A stretch of DNA of 64,000 bases from Cristatella mucedo (taxonomy: Eukaryota; Bryozoa; Phylactolaemata; Cristatellidae), in the NCBI GenBank assembly GCA_009760855.2, contig WPIO01000014.1, positions 5,500,001 to 5,564,000 on the forward strand. The letters run 5' to 3'. A program made the position numbers and the translations under genes. This document shows positions 45,895-57,735 of this stretch, piece by piece. Each line of letters begins with the position of its first letter. Within the stretch, counting starts at the first letter, position 1. The notes beneath the pieces are model-generated. The model ran no database searches. It was not told where the DNA came from and worked only from the letters and a program-made list of their open reading frames with translations.

Positions 45895-46395
45895 ACAGGT
45901 CACTTCCTTCTTTGGCTCTAGCCTATCTCTCAGATCTGCTCCCCCACCAGGCCAAGCATCGTACCACCCGCTTTTCGGAATCCGACAGTCTACCAATACT
46001 TCGTACAAACCTCAAATCCTTTGGAGACCGTGCATTTAGTTCATATGCTCCCAAAGCCTGGAACTCCCTCCCGACTTGTGTCAGAACATCCCCTGACCTG
46101 ACCACATTTAAAAAGAACTGAAAAACGCACCTATTTAGGACAGCATTTAGTGGGTCCCTGTGATTCGTCCTTCATGTGCTTATGCGTGCTGACACTGTGC
46201 ATGCTGCCACTAACCACATTTGCATGCTGACCCTGTGCATGTCACCCCTAACCATGTTATTCATGTTGTTTGTATATCAAGCATGATATTACTCACCATT
46301 CAATTGCATTTCCCTTTGCAGCAAATGTAAAGCGCCTATAAAGAGATTGAGTTCTCTGAGGGCGCTTTATCAAGTGCATTATTATTATTATTGAC
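45895..46395 (+). pseudogene. LINE-A copy: last 70 codons and full 3' UTR
   Basis: LLPHQAKHRTTRFSESDS, FSSYAPKAWNSLPTCVRTSP, and a stop after TTFKKN. The 3' UTR is nearly identical to that of the 18688 copy and ends in (TTA)n. 5'-truncated and young. Confidence 0.92.
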
Positions 46396-46474
46396 CCATC
46401 GACAGCGGAAGAAGGCGCGACAGAGAAAGGTTTTCGGAGTCAGAAAATAGTAGCGACGTGGAAAGCGACGCATC

Positions 46475-46795
46475 TGCCGCGCAGCATAGCCTGGAGCTGC
46501 TACTTCCAGTCTACGTCATTTCCTAGACTGCTCTTCAGAAGCAGCTACGCTTTTCACTTTCTCTCTGTTGCACGAGATGAAGTCTGCTGTAGAAAATGCA
46601 AAGTGCCCATAAAGAGATTGAGCTCTCTGATGGCGCTATATCAAATGCATTATTATAATAATAATTATTGTTATTATTGTTATTACCGTATGAGCACCGA
46701 AAGCCGCTCAGGCTTTCGGTGACCTATAGGAAACTCTCCAGTGTAGCACCCACTTATGGCTTTTTGCGGAGTTACAGACGGAGATACTTAACACT
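46475..46795 (+). mobile_element. LINE-B copy 4, interrupted by a LINE-A tail
   Basis: GAGCTGCTACTTCCAGTCTA to GAGATGAAGTCTGCTGTA, then the insertion 46592-46683, then TACCGTATGAGCACCGAAAG through GGAGTTACAGACGGAGATAC. Confidence 0.82.
46592..46683 (+). mobile_element. Tail-only LINE-A insertion (about 92 bp)
   Basis: AATGCAAAGTGCCCATAAAG, AGATTGAGCTCTCTGATGGC, GCTATATCAAATGCATT and an irregular TTA/TAA tail lie inside LINE-B. Confidence 0.82.
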
Positions 46796-46937
46796 ACAAA
46801 GCCGCGAGGACCGAGCAACGGCTATTTCTCCGGAGATGTGCTCTGCAGCGCACACTCGGTGCCTGAGCAGCTTGCGATGCCGAATCGACAGCCAACGATG
46901 CTGCAAAGTGTATCTACCAATACGGGGAACAACAGAA

Positions 46938-47236
46938 AATTTAGATGCAACGTATCTCCGTCCGTAACTCTACAAAGACTGCGTGGGTATTACGCAGGAA
47001 TGTTTTTTTTATAGCGCACTCACAGCCGAAGCGGCTTTCGGCACGCATTCGCTAGACAAACGACTTCGTCTCACGCACAAAGAGAAAGTGGGAAGCACAG
47101 CAGAGTCAGGAGAGCAGTTGAGGTAGTGAGAGTAGCATGGAAGTAGCAGCTCAAGACCGCTGAAAAGGATGAGCCACAGTCGGCAGCAGTAGAGCAGTTG
47201 TCGTTGCGTAAGCACTGTGGAAGCGAGTTCCACTGC
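46938..47236 (-). mobile_element. LINE-B copy 5
   Basis: Minus-strand LINE-B 3' end (left edge GCAACGTATCTCCGTCCGTA; right edge CACTGTGGAAGCGAGTTCCA). It faces copy 4 tail to tail, 140 bases away. Confidence 0.87.
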
Positions 47237-49074
47237 AAAAAGGGCACCTGTCGTCTGCAGTCCTTCAGCGCAGGAAAAGAGCAGCCATTTCATAAGAAAG
47301 AGCAGCCATTTCAGCATTTCATAGCCTTCAAGCGACAAGATCCAAGTCTTGACCGCCAGCCCCTGAGTGACTTGACGGGTGCCGTAGAGGGACAGCGGCT
47401 GAACAGAGACGCGACGCCTCGACGGGCTCAAGTAAAGGTCACAGAGAGCCTCGAATGGCAGACGCAGCACGCACGCACGGGATTCGTGGCAGTGTCGCAT
47501 AAAGGTAAAGGTCACCGAGGGCCTCGAATGGCAGTCGCGGCGGCAGTGCGACCGACCGACTGCACGCGATTCTTTGGCAGCAGCCCTGCTGTCAGCGAAG
47601 ACTAGCTGCCATTCCATCTGTCTGGCTACCGCTGGGGCAACTATTAGCGCCCCTCAGCTAACTGTAGGAATGTAGCGGGCACGGAAAGAACAGCAACTGA
47701 CGCTACGTAAAGAAAATCGATTGCACATCCGGTCATGTGACGTAGCGGAGCTATCGGCCGATTTTATCAGGAGCTTGGACGATCTGCGAGCTCTGCGATT
47801 GACAGCGGGCGTAAATTTTTTTGGAGGAAGTAAGCCATCGATTCTCAAGGGCAAGTTGCAAGTAACTATCCATTTGGTGAGCTGACAGACTTTACGCTGA
47901 ATGTGACCTTGACTCAACTTCATGCAGTTTCTGCTTCACCAGCACAGACTCTGAAATCTTAATACATTCAGCTAATGGACGCATAACGGTTATGTAATTT
48001 TCAATTATATAACAACCTACAAGTGTTTCCCGATTATATCAAGGCAGTAGCTTGCCGTGAATTGGTCAGCATGCCACTAGCAACATTGCATATAACGCTT
48101 CTTAGCTGCCTTCATAGCGTACGAACTGCGGCGGTGCATGGGTCCGGAGAGCGGGCACTTCTAGAATTCGAACTTCAGCATTGATGTCATTAGCTATGGA
48201 TGGTTAATTTTCTTCTGCACAGAGCAGTGCGTAAGTAGAGGCAGCCCACGAGGCAGGCATCGATGGTTCTGACCCATGCTGTGACTCAGAAGAGGATTGA
48301 ACCCGTCGGTCGAGAGGTGACTCGACAGGGCAAGGACATATTCCCACTCTCGGCTGTTAGGAGAACATATTGCAGCAATAAATGCACTCGAGAAGAATCT
48401 GTGACGCTCTCGATTGAAAAGCTACTCTAGAGCGAGTGTTGGGCTCGCCTAAGAAGGAGTGCCCGGCGCTTTACTCTCAGCATCAGGTCGCCAACTGTTC
48501 GCTAGCAGCTACTCTAGTAGTGACCGAATATCCAGAAACTAAAGTCACTCGTGAGCAGCCGACGTAGGGAAACTTGCGATAGAAACTGCTCACGCTCAAC
48601 TTTCGATATAAAGCCGGGTAGAATTAAGGCACACGAGAAGCTTTTAGACAATTTGGCACCGCGAGACGCTCCCTCGTACCAACGTGGCCACGCGCAGCAA
48701 TGGCCGCCGCCTGCCGATGTAGCACTCCATCAAAAAGCCTCACTCGATTGGACGTCAAAAGACTGAAGGCAAGAGGCAAGAGCCATAAGTGTGTCCGGGA
48801 TTTTGTTGCGGAAAGGTAAGCTCTGAACTTGGTGGACTACAGTACAAACTATTCGAAAATCGTAGTCAAGTCCAAGCCCTGCAGAATAGTACAGTATTTC
48901 TCAGCGAAAAACCGGACTCACTCGTTGTTTTTCACTTTAAATTATTCTTCTGACTTGAAAAATAGAACACTTTCTTGAAACCAAAGGTTTCATTAATTTC
49001 TGCTCTGGGATATTGAGATATGATTCCTTGCAGCATTTGTGTTGATCCTACTTTATTGTTCACTCTGCACTTAC
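47237..49074. other. Unassigned stretch
   Basis: No transposon family member or exon recognised. A tRNA-like reversed B box (AGGATTGAACCCGTCGG) near 48290 may be an old SINE but is too degraded to call. Confidence 0.35.
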
Positions 49075-49195
49075 TTGTGCTGACATCCCATGTGCATGCT
49101 AACCAAGCTTCACTTGAAGCATACTAAATGCCTAGATAACAGAGTTTAGTTTCCTGAGGGATGCAATACAAATTTAATTGTTATTATTTTTTCTT
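49075..49195 (+). mobile_element. LINE-A 3' tail, old
   Basis: GTGCTGACATCCCATGTGCA, ACTAAATGCCTAGATAACAG, TTTCCTGAGGGATGCAATAC and a TTATTATT end. Confidence 0.65.
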
Positions 49196-51844
49196 GTATA
49201 TTTTTTGCCGTGGCGTTAAAGCCCTCGATGGACGCCGAACGGAGAGTAGTCCAGTAGACAGATCAATCGATAGAGTACTGGAACGATGACCGAAATGGGA
49301 TTGCCGGGTCGATACTGTACTTGAAAACCGCAGCGTAATTACTTTCGGGCCCAAAAACCTAATGTTCAAATGTCAAATCCCGAAGGTCAACTGGTCCCAA
49401 AGCATGTGACCTCCGTTTGTTGTGTGATCTCAAATTACAGCCTTTTGTCAGATCTTTGGAACCTTCCCGGAGGTGAGATGCACAAAAGACAAAACAGCGA
49501 AAGAGAGACTTTTTCAGTAAGCAATCGGACCAATTAGCTCGATCTCTAAAAGAGAATGCGAATAGCAGGCACGAATTGGGCGACGTCATTTCGCGTAGTC
49601 CTACTCGCCAAGGGACTGCTCGGCTGAAGCGTTGTATGAATGCTGGACCTTGCACAACCTGCTCGCAGCATCCCGAAGTTGCCCTATCGGCGAGCGAGCG
49701 AGTGCACGATGTTAAATGCGGGAAAAACAGCGTTCGATTGATGTTGCATTGGTTGAGCTTCGCCCTAAATATCTTCGATAGGCCACTAGGTTAGCCAATC
49801 TAAATGCAACTAGGTCATCATTATTACCGCTAGCCGGAAGCTTTCGTGCGGCGACCGTGCATGTGGCCTCTAAGGAAAGTGGCTTGTTTAAATCGCGCTC
49901 ACCTGTAGACTGGTCGCCTTTCCGTTGACTTTGCGGAAGCAAATTCAGAGAAATGACGTCTCTCTCTCTTGCGAGTAATCAAGGAAAAAGTTGGACGTAA
50001 AATTTTGCCGAGGGCGGATAGGCACTTCCAGTCGTAGATCCATTGCTCACGCGCTGGCGTAGTAAAAGCCTCGCTCTGAGCTACTCGCTCCTGGGGACAT
50101 TAATGCCGAGCTGCCTGGCGGCGAGCGGGTCATTGCGTCCTGTTTCACCTCCTTCCTCCGCACCGCTCCATCATCTAGCTGCTCAGTCGCTCCAAACCCT
50201 TTAGCAGGTCTTTCGACGACTTCAGGCCACAAAGCCAAGCCCCCCCCCCCTGTCAGCCGATGAGTGTCATTCTATTGCTGGTGCCTGGATTGAATCTGCA
50301 CACTATAGTAGGGCCCTGCAGAGAGTTAAGAGAGCTAATGTTTCGGATTTAAAGATCCACTTTCACTTGCTCACAAGTTGCAGGCGAGTCTGTATTGGAA
50401 CACACTGTAGCTGTGCTATAACGTAAAAATCTTCAATGGCGTTAATGGTGTTCGGACACGAATGGCAGCTCTAGTCAGGCTACGCTCGAGAGGTTTGGCG
50501 AGTGACTCGTTGAGAATTGCACGATCTTGGGTCAACTAAATGATTCGGCGCACAACGCAGCACGAGTAACGAGCGTATTGGCGTATTGTGGCTGAGTCAG
50601 AGCTCAAGTGCGAACTTGCGAACTTGGCGCCGAGCCACTCTCCAATCGCAACGGGCCGTTATCATCATCCAATATTTGATCAATGTTCTTGAAAAAGTTG
50701 GCCATATTCAGATAGCCTAACGAATGCACGAACATTTTCATGGAAACTTTTACTTTAGTCAGATTTCCGGTAACTCTATTCTACCGAGGCGGCACTTCTA
50801 CTTGCGCAAAATGACATCATTGCCCTTATATAGTGTGGCGAGTGACTGCATCGGTGCTTATGCATTTCCAGAGTATGTAATTTATACAATTTGAATACGA
50901 AATAATAGCATGAAACTGATGGGCTCTTTGGGCTTGTGATAAACTGGTTCAGATTGCACGCCACGGAGAGGACTCTTGGGGAAGGTTTCTGATGGTGGCT
51001 AACACTCGGATTTATGTTAGGTAACTGGCTTCCCCCAATGCTCTACTGCCCGCCCCCTCTCTGTGGAAGATCACTCGTTCGAATAGATTTAATGTATTGA
51101 GTCATAAATTCAACTCTCTTGTTCTTGATATCAAGGACTCAAGCACCGTGACGCAGTTCTTTCATTACTGTCTGTCTATGCGGTCCTGAATTTCATCCAA
51201 TCTCTTGAAGCTGGATGTAATGGCGAAACTGAGCATTCGACAAAAGGTTGGTCAAACTTCGTTGCCAAGGTATCCGACTTTCGACTGAGGTGCAGCAGGT
51301 GACGCCACTCTTCCGTTCATCAGATAGCCATTCGCCTGAAACGCGAGCGAGCCTTTCGGCTTCCTCTGACCCCGGTCTCAACCATTTTATTCTGAATTCG
51401 CACCACATCGCCCCTCCTCCACGGGGCCGCCTCCGGCTTCGCAGGATCGCAGCCATCCAGCAGCAGCGACCGCCTGACAGCTGCTCTACGGTGGAGCGCC
51501 CGCTCGCTAGCAGTCGACTGCCGCAGTTAGCCTTCCCGATGGGCTACGCAGGAAATCGCTGACGATGCCGCCGCTGCTTCCGACCCCTTTAAGCAGCACT
51601 CGAGCCTGATTTGCTGCGACATTGTTGACATTAACTCGTTCGGCGGTCGGTCGCCGCGGTGCTACGTTGAGCGCTCGCTCGTCGAGTTTTCCAGTTGACA
51701 AGCGATTCGGCTCTGTTCAGCTCTCTGCAAGCGACGGGTACGGGTGCTTGGGTTCAGTCCTCGCTAGCTGACCGGCCTGGTGCGGGACTGCATGCCACCT
51801 AGCTCACTCAGAACTTGACCGTTGGGCAGAGTACCTCTTAAACA
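49196..51844. other. Unassigned stretch
   Basis: A poly-C run of 10 lies near 50240. No exon, RNA gene or repeat family recognised in 2.6 kb. Confidence 0.4.
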
Positions 51845-52024
51845 TAAAGTTTATGTGTTGATACAGTGTATGTCACCTCTAGCCATGTTATGGTTGTTGA
51901 CATTGAGCATCGTACCACTAAACATTCGATCATGCTTCCTTTAAGCACGTGTAATGTGAATGTGCCTAGAAAAAGAATGATTTCTCTGAGGGCGCTAAAT
52001 AAATGTACATTATTATTATTATTG
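51845..52024 (+). mobile_element. LINE-A 3' UTR and tail
   Basis: GTGTTGATACAGTGTATGTC, GTGCCTAGAAAAAGAATGAT, TTCTCTGAGGGCGCTAAATA and (ATT)n. Confidence 0.75.
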
Positions 52025-52413
52025 TGCAAAAGCAAGAGTACGCACTGTTTCTAGAAGACCAGTGCCGATTAACCTCCCACGATTCGAATCGTAATCTAGG
52101 AATAGCAAGCATGTAAAATTACCACCTCTAATTCACGTCACTAATGTGTGTGATGGGGCAGCGGAAACTTGGAGCTTCGCTTTTGGCAGCTCTACCCACA
52201 GGGGTGGAGGAGCCAGTAGGAGGGGCAAGAGGAGTAGGAGGGACAAGACCCGCAAATTCTCATGTAGGAGCGAGAATCACCATTAATGAAAGATTATAGT
52301 GTCAAATCATAGTTTCTACTCTTCTTCTACGCACTCGGCGGTTGCTCATCGGCTGGAAATAGACCACAGTATAAACATACATAGTTCCGGGAGACACGCA
52401 GTACCACTTAAAC

Positions 52414-52596
52414 CAGCGGTTCTCAGCCTGCGGGTCGCGACCCATTAGGGGGTCGGACGACCCTTTCACAGGGGCTGCCTAAGACCACCGGAAAACATGC
52501 ATATCCGCATTTTGCACACAACAACTTTATGGTTGGGGTCGCCACAACATGAATTGTATTAGAGGGTCGCGGCATTGGGAAGGTTGAGAATCGCTG
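52414..52596. mobile_element. SPIN-like hAT transposon, non-autonomous (183 bp)
   Basis: It starts CAGCGGTTCTCAGCCTGCGG and ends with the complement of CAGCGATTCTCAACCTTCCC, 16-bp terminal inverted repeats with two mismatches. Inside are GGGGGTCGGACGACCCTTTC, ACAGGGGCTGCCTAAGACCA, CCGGAAAACATGCATATCCG and, near the right end, GGTTGGGGTCGCCACAACAT. These are the diagnostic blocks of SPIN elements (hAT superfamily), as I remember the consensus. The 8-bp flanks ACTTAAAC and TCTCAAAC agree at 6 of 8 positions, an aged hAT target repeat. It has no transposase and is slightly shorter than vertebrate SPIN MITEs. Confidence 0.9.
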
Positions 52597-53292
52597 TCTC
52601 AAACCAACAACATGCGCTATGCGTAGAAATGCTGCTTGGTAATATCATGATAATACTTTTTTTTTACGTATTTTCGTACTACACATAAAATACGTCTATT
52701 TCAGCAGATCAGCTGTTTGACCGCATGACCAATATGGTGCCATACGAGACCTGCGAAACAATTAACTGAGTTATTTTTGCGACGACGCGGGATTTTGCTC
52801 TCCCATAAATAACTCAACAACATTTGCTCCTTGACCCGCCTTAAGCAAGCGAGCCTCATTGACGCGAAAAAAGTTAGTGCGTCGAAGCTTGGAAACGCCG
52901 GCGTAATCTGAGGAGGAGTACGAGTGGAGAGGTGGAGATTGCAGAGGCCCGATGAGTCATCGCTTAAGCCGGACTTAATCACTTAAGCCGGAGCAAGAGA
53001 GTGAACGTATCCACAAATGATTGACTGGACCTGTGAGTAGATGCGCTACTTGGTGCGAGGCCAGGTCGCGGAGAAGTTTTGTAATTTAGCAGCTGACACT
53101 CACTCAGACAGCAGGCAAGACTGGCAGACTTTCGAGCTTCACAGCGTCGCTGTGCATCTCAATCAGCGCAGGCCTGGTGTGACCTGCACGGAGGCAAGTG
53201 CAAAATCTAGACGCGGCATCACAAGTGCCGTTTTCCCAAGCTTTTAACCCGAGTTTTTCCCAATTGCTTAGTTGATAAAGTAACCAAGTAGC
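52597..53292. other. Unassigned stretch
   Basis: Nothing recognised. Confidence 0.4.
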
Positions 53293-53561
53293 TGTAAGCT
53301 GACGCTCTGACACCAAGCACGCGGCGGTACACAAACGACGAAAGGCAGACACCGCGAGGGGGCTTCAGCAATGGTGTATTTCGTTAACGCTCGCATGGTT
53401 ACACCATACAGCCGTTCTCCCCTCCGTCTTGTTTCCCACCGCTTGCTCCTGTCTAGGCAGTAATTGTAAAACCATTTTCCAACAAACCGACATTGCCCAT
53501 AAGTCAGTAGCCATAAACGCCATCGCCCACAAAGTTATAGCATGGCCATAAAACAATCATA
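53293..53561 (-). mobile_element. Solo LTR of the Gypsy-like family
   Basis: The 269 bases align with the LTR at 34509-34750 end to end (TGTAAGCTGACGCTCTGACA... AACCATTTTCCAACA...). They are flanked by a perfect 5-bp duplication GTAGC (53288-53292, 53562-53566). No internal sequence remains, as expected after recombination between two LTRs. Confidence 0.87.
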
Positions 53562-53608
53562 GTAGCAACGCTTTTTTTTACGGAACCTACTACCTTGTAG
53601 GAAAACGA

Positions 53609-53666
53609 GGCCCATTAGCTAGCTTTGGTAGATGTCTGCATATCTACCAAAGCTAGCCAACGGGCC
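53609..53666. repeat. Hairpin: 25-bp inverted repeat, 8-base loop
   Basis: GCTAGCTTTGGTAGAT (53618-53633) is followed by GTCTGCAT and the exact complement (53642-53657). The arms extend outward by about 9 more bases with two mismatches (GGCCCATTA / TTAACGGGCC-like). Confidence 0.9.
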
Positions 53667-56554
53667 TTTACCGTTGAGCCTGTTCGGTAGACCAGCAGTT
53701 CTGCTAGCATCCTCCTTCATGTTGCTGGCTACCCGACTGCCATACCTTCGACGTATGAGCTTGCCGATGAGCGTTGATGGGCCCTACCTCTGCGAGTAAG
53801 GTTATGAGAAATACTGACTGTACTGCCTCATGCTGGTTGACTAATTTAATCCTTCAAGTGGTCGGGACAAGTTATGTGAGCACAAATGGGATTGGAAGCG
53901 AGTGGATAAGAGCATGAAATGTCGTAAAAACTACGTCAAAATAAAGAATTAGCTCTCAGTGCTACTAACGCAGTCTAACCTAATGAAGTACATGGATGTT
54001 GATGACACCGAAGTGCTGGATGTAGCGATCGATCGAGATTGTGTATTTTGAACTTGCAAGAGATTGGTTCCTTAACGGGCTACAAGCCTGCTCTGCATCA
54101 GCTTAGACTATCGTGGTAAGCTTGGATTAACTTTGAGACACTGGTGATCACTGGAAGACGAAATTGATTGCGACTGATTCGGCAGTTCCTAAAGGATACA
54201 CGTGTCCTTAATTTCCCTGTGGAAATTTCGCGAGGATAAGCCACGTCAAGTAGATCTAAAATCGTGATGCTTTTTCGACTTTCCAAATAACGCTTAGTTA
54301 ACTCAACTTTGCAGACACGTGTCGCATAGTTCGTTATTGTAATGCAAAAGTTGAGGATCGCAACATAGAATAAAAGCCAACTTAGGCAACAAAAAACATC
54401 AGCATTCACGAATGCACTTTTACAGATCTATTCAGTATGTGAGCTGCTAAAATGAAGTATGCAGGGATAACTAAAAACATGCAATACACTTTCAAAATAA
54501 AGCCGACCTTTCTTTAATAATACCCGCCTTCGGATGGCTTTCTATGCATACAAGAGGAAGAAGATAGAATAAGAGCTTAATATGCGTTCAGGCAGGCATT
54601 TGTTGGACTAATACCTCATGGTCCGGAGTACCCATGCGATCGAACAGAAAGATCCGTTTAATTGATCACATTACGCCTTCAGTAAAAGAAAGTCCTTAGC
54701 AATAAGCAGAGCAAAATAGTGTGAATTTCTTAGGTTAGCATGCCAATAGCTACCAGCAAACACTTATTTCGTCGCCTAAAAATGCATGCCTTTGCGACGA
54801 ACGATTGCCCTTAGTAATCCAAGGTCCACGGGCAGCTTAACTGCCAACATAAATTTATCTCTGCGAACACGAATGCAAACAGAAGCGAGATGAAGGTTTA
54901 GTCAGGCACCTACGGACGAACGGAAGCACCTTCAGCGCCAGCGCCGCCTTCTCTGTGCTCCGCCGTGCTCCCTTGGAGTAAAACCGGCTAAGGAGAGAGC
55001 ACTCTGCGAATGTGGGGCTTGTATTTTTTCGACGTGAAGTCAGTCGCCCAAACGTTCTCAGTGCCTGCTAATAGCTTCAAGAAAGAGGCCACATGTCGAA
55101 AGCTAGCTGACAGGGATCCCATTTATTATTGAAGAGGGCTTTCTGCTGATGCTGCTTCTCAGCTACGCCCTCGTCAGGGTTGGGCGGGGGCTAGACAAAA
55201 GCATAGTAATCTGTACAATGTCAGAGGTGGCTTGTGCTAATATTTACTTTGCCGCGATACTGCAGCCCAGCCAGCAGCACTGCGTGAGTTCGTTCACCGC
55301 TAGCCAAGCAGATAGGGGTTGAGCTGTGGCGACTACGGTTACGCCTAGCCGAATATGGCAGTAAACAAACAACGTCTCACAAGGCATGCCATCACCCAAC
55401 CTCTCTGGGAGAGAGAGAAAGAGAGGGAGAGAGAGAGCGAGAAAGAGAGGGAGAGAGAGAGAGAGGCAGCGGCTGCACGGGTGGCTTGCGAAAATATTAA
55501 AGCACCTACAGCTTGACTTCCGGATGATATGAAACTCTCCACACGTCATTGCGAGATCCCAGGTTTGAGATGTTTACCCGGGCTGACCTTCGAATTGGTT
55601 CTTGAGTCCGATCGACTAGCATTACGTCCATGCTGTTTCGAACGGTTCGCTCGTTTAGCTGGCATCGGGCTTGGACGGAGCATTTAGAAAATGGGAATGC
55701 CGGGAGACCAACCATCTAGCTGTCCAACAGAAGACACGCCAGCTTGTGACCACACCCGGGTTCGGGGGATGTACACGGCCCAACCGTCGAGCGGGTCCCG
55801 AATCGCAGTTAGTTGAAGCCGACCGCTGCCTAGACTGAGGCCGGCACGTAATGGCACAATTACTGGAACAGGTACCTGATTGAGCTTCGTGAGTTGCTGA
55901 CCCATGGCGAACGGGAACCAACGATTACTCCTGTGCAGCATCGGCGGTCATCATCTGGAGAATTGAGACTGCTGCCAGTAGCCAGATAGGAGTACCACTA
56001 AGCAAACAGCAGAGTGGCAAACGCCTAAGAGAAGCGCCGTTTGAGATATGTAACGACAAGCCGCTTCAGTTACTGAGTACTCATCGTCGGCAGCCTGGCG
56101 AATACGGAATGTCCACCCGGAATCAGACCAGATTGACCAGATAAGGGTTAGGGGGCGGAAGGTCGGAGCAGCAGACGGTGATTTCAGAGGAGACCGCCGG
56201 AGCCAATCAAATTTAGTTGGCCCCACCGGTCGACCTGCTCCTCTTGGGCCGTCGCCGCCGATGTCGGTTCGATGCAGTTGGACGCCGAATGGCAGGGCTG
56301 GTAACAAGTTACATCACCCACTGCCCCAAACCGAGCATGCTATGATATTTATGCTGACGTTTATTGGCGGACGATAGGTCACACCAAGATTTAGCGGGTC
56401 GGCCAAACAAAGACCGCTGCGATCCAGCCTTACAGTTATGACAGTCTCAGAAAGATTCGGCGGCAAGGAGAAACTTGATCGTTTCTTCTAGGTTTCGAGA
56501 GCGGGATCAAGAAAATAATTAAGGGAGAAGCTCCAGATGACAGATATTAGTGCG
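53667..56554. other. Unassigned stretch
   Basis: A GA-rich tract lies at about 55410-55467. Open frames around 55500-56300 have no recognisable domain. No transposon family seen. Confidence 0.4.
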
Positions 56555-56891
56555 AGGAAGTTATGCAATTCTAACCCTCCGAATCAAGCACTGTACCGAC
56601 TTCAAGGTTTTGTCACTCACCTTTAGGTCCCTTCATTCTGTTGCTCCAGCCTGCCTATCAGAACTAATCCTCAAGCAGAGTAGGCATCATACCACACGCT
56701 CTTCTAGACCACATTGTTTAGCTATGCCTCAAACTAACTTCAAATCTTTTGAAGACAGTGCGTATAGCTCGTATATGCTACCAATGACTGGAACTCATCC
56801 TCGACTGACATCACGACGTCCCCTTGAGTAGCAATAAAAAAAAAGCTAAAAATGCACCCTTTTCTCTCAGCATTTGCCGTATCTTTGTGAT
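56555..56891 (+). pseudogene. LINE-A C-terminus, left part of a twice-interrupted copy
   Basis: CCGACTTCAAGGTTTTGTCA, TTTAGGTCCCTTCATTCTGT and later codons with stops. It ends at TTTGTGAT, where another LINE-A landed. The same copy resumes at 57408 (GTGATGCGTCTTC...) and again after 57612. Confidence 0.8.
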
Positions 56892-57407
56892 AATAATAAT
56901 GATGCACTTGATAAAGCGCCCTCAGAGAACTCAATCTCTCTCTAGGCGCTTTACATTTGCTGCAAAGGGAAATGCAATTGAATGGTGAGTAATATCATGC
57001 TTGATAAACAAACAAAATGAATAACATGGTTGGGGGTGACATGCACAGGGTCAGCATGCAAATGTGGTTAGTGGCAGCATGCACAGTGTCAGCACGCATA
57101 AGCACATCAAGGACGAATCACAGGGACCCACTAAATGCTGTCCTAAATTTGTGTGCTTTTAAGTTCTTTTTAAATGTGGTCAAGTCAGGGGATGCTCTGA
57201 CGCAAGTCGGAAGGGAGTTCCAGGCTTTGGGAGCATACGAACTAAATGCACGGTCTCCAACGGATTCGAGGTTTGTACGAGGTATTTGTAGACTGTTGGA
57301 TTCCGAAAAGCGGGTGGTACGATGCTTGGCCTGATGGGGAGATTATCTGAGAGATAGGCTGGAGCCAAAGAATGAAGTGACCTAAAAGTAAGCGACAAAA
57401 CCTTGAA
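56892..57407 (-). pseudogene. LINE-A copy inserted in an older LINE-A
   Basis: A full 3' UTR and about 80 C-terminal codons on the minus strand, beginning with the complement of the TTA tail. It is flanked by GTGAT on both sides (56887-56891, 57408-57412). Close in sequence to the young copies. Confidence 0.88.
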
Positions 57408-57735
57408 GTGATGCGTCTTCTAAGTGCTTATACGTGCTGAGATCATGCATGTTACCAATAACCATAAATGGAGCCGTGTAGCTAGCTCTCCAAGTCGACC
57501 TAGGCTCGGATTCGCCTAGACGGCTAAGGGAAGGGCCTACCGGCCTGGCATAGGCAACTTTAGGGGCCTATGCAAATTTGTAGACTAGACGCGGCCTAGA
57601 CGAGACTAATCTGATCATGCATGTTGAGACTGTCAATTTTACTACTAACCATACGATAACCCTTCCTTTACAGCGTATGTAAAGTGCTTAGAAAGAGATT
57701 AAGTTCTTTTATTGAGCTGTACAAATATATCCGCT
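57408..57735 (+). mobile_element. Older LINE-A 3' UTR, right parts
   Basis: GTGCTTATACGTGCTGAGAT continues the 3' UTR to about 57469. A foreign 143-base block follows, and the UTR resumes at 57613 and ends GTGCTTAGAAAGAGATTAAG near 57710. Confidence 0.7.
57470..57612. mobile_element. Unidentified insertion in a LINE-A 3' UTR
   Basis: A GC-rich block absent from other LINE-A copies, with repeated CCTA/TAGGC words (GACCTAGGCTCGGATTCGCC, AGGGGCCTATGCAAATTTG, GCGGCCTAGACGAGAC). GATCATGCATGTT occurs on both outer sides (57441-57453, 57613-57625), but LINE-A has a natural near-repeat there, so this is not a certain target duplication. Confidence 0.5.

Noticed and set aside
48280-48350. Reversed B-box-like sequence suggesting a SINE
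   Set aside because: The body and tail of SINE-A or SINE-B are not recognisable around it.
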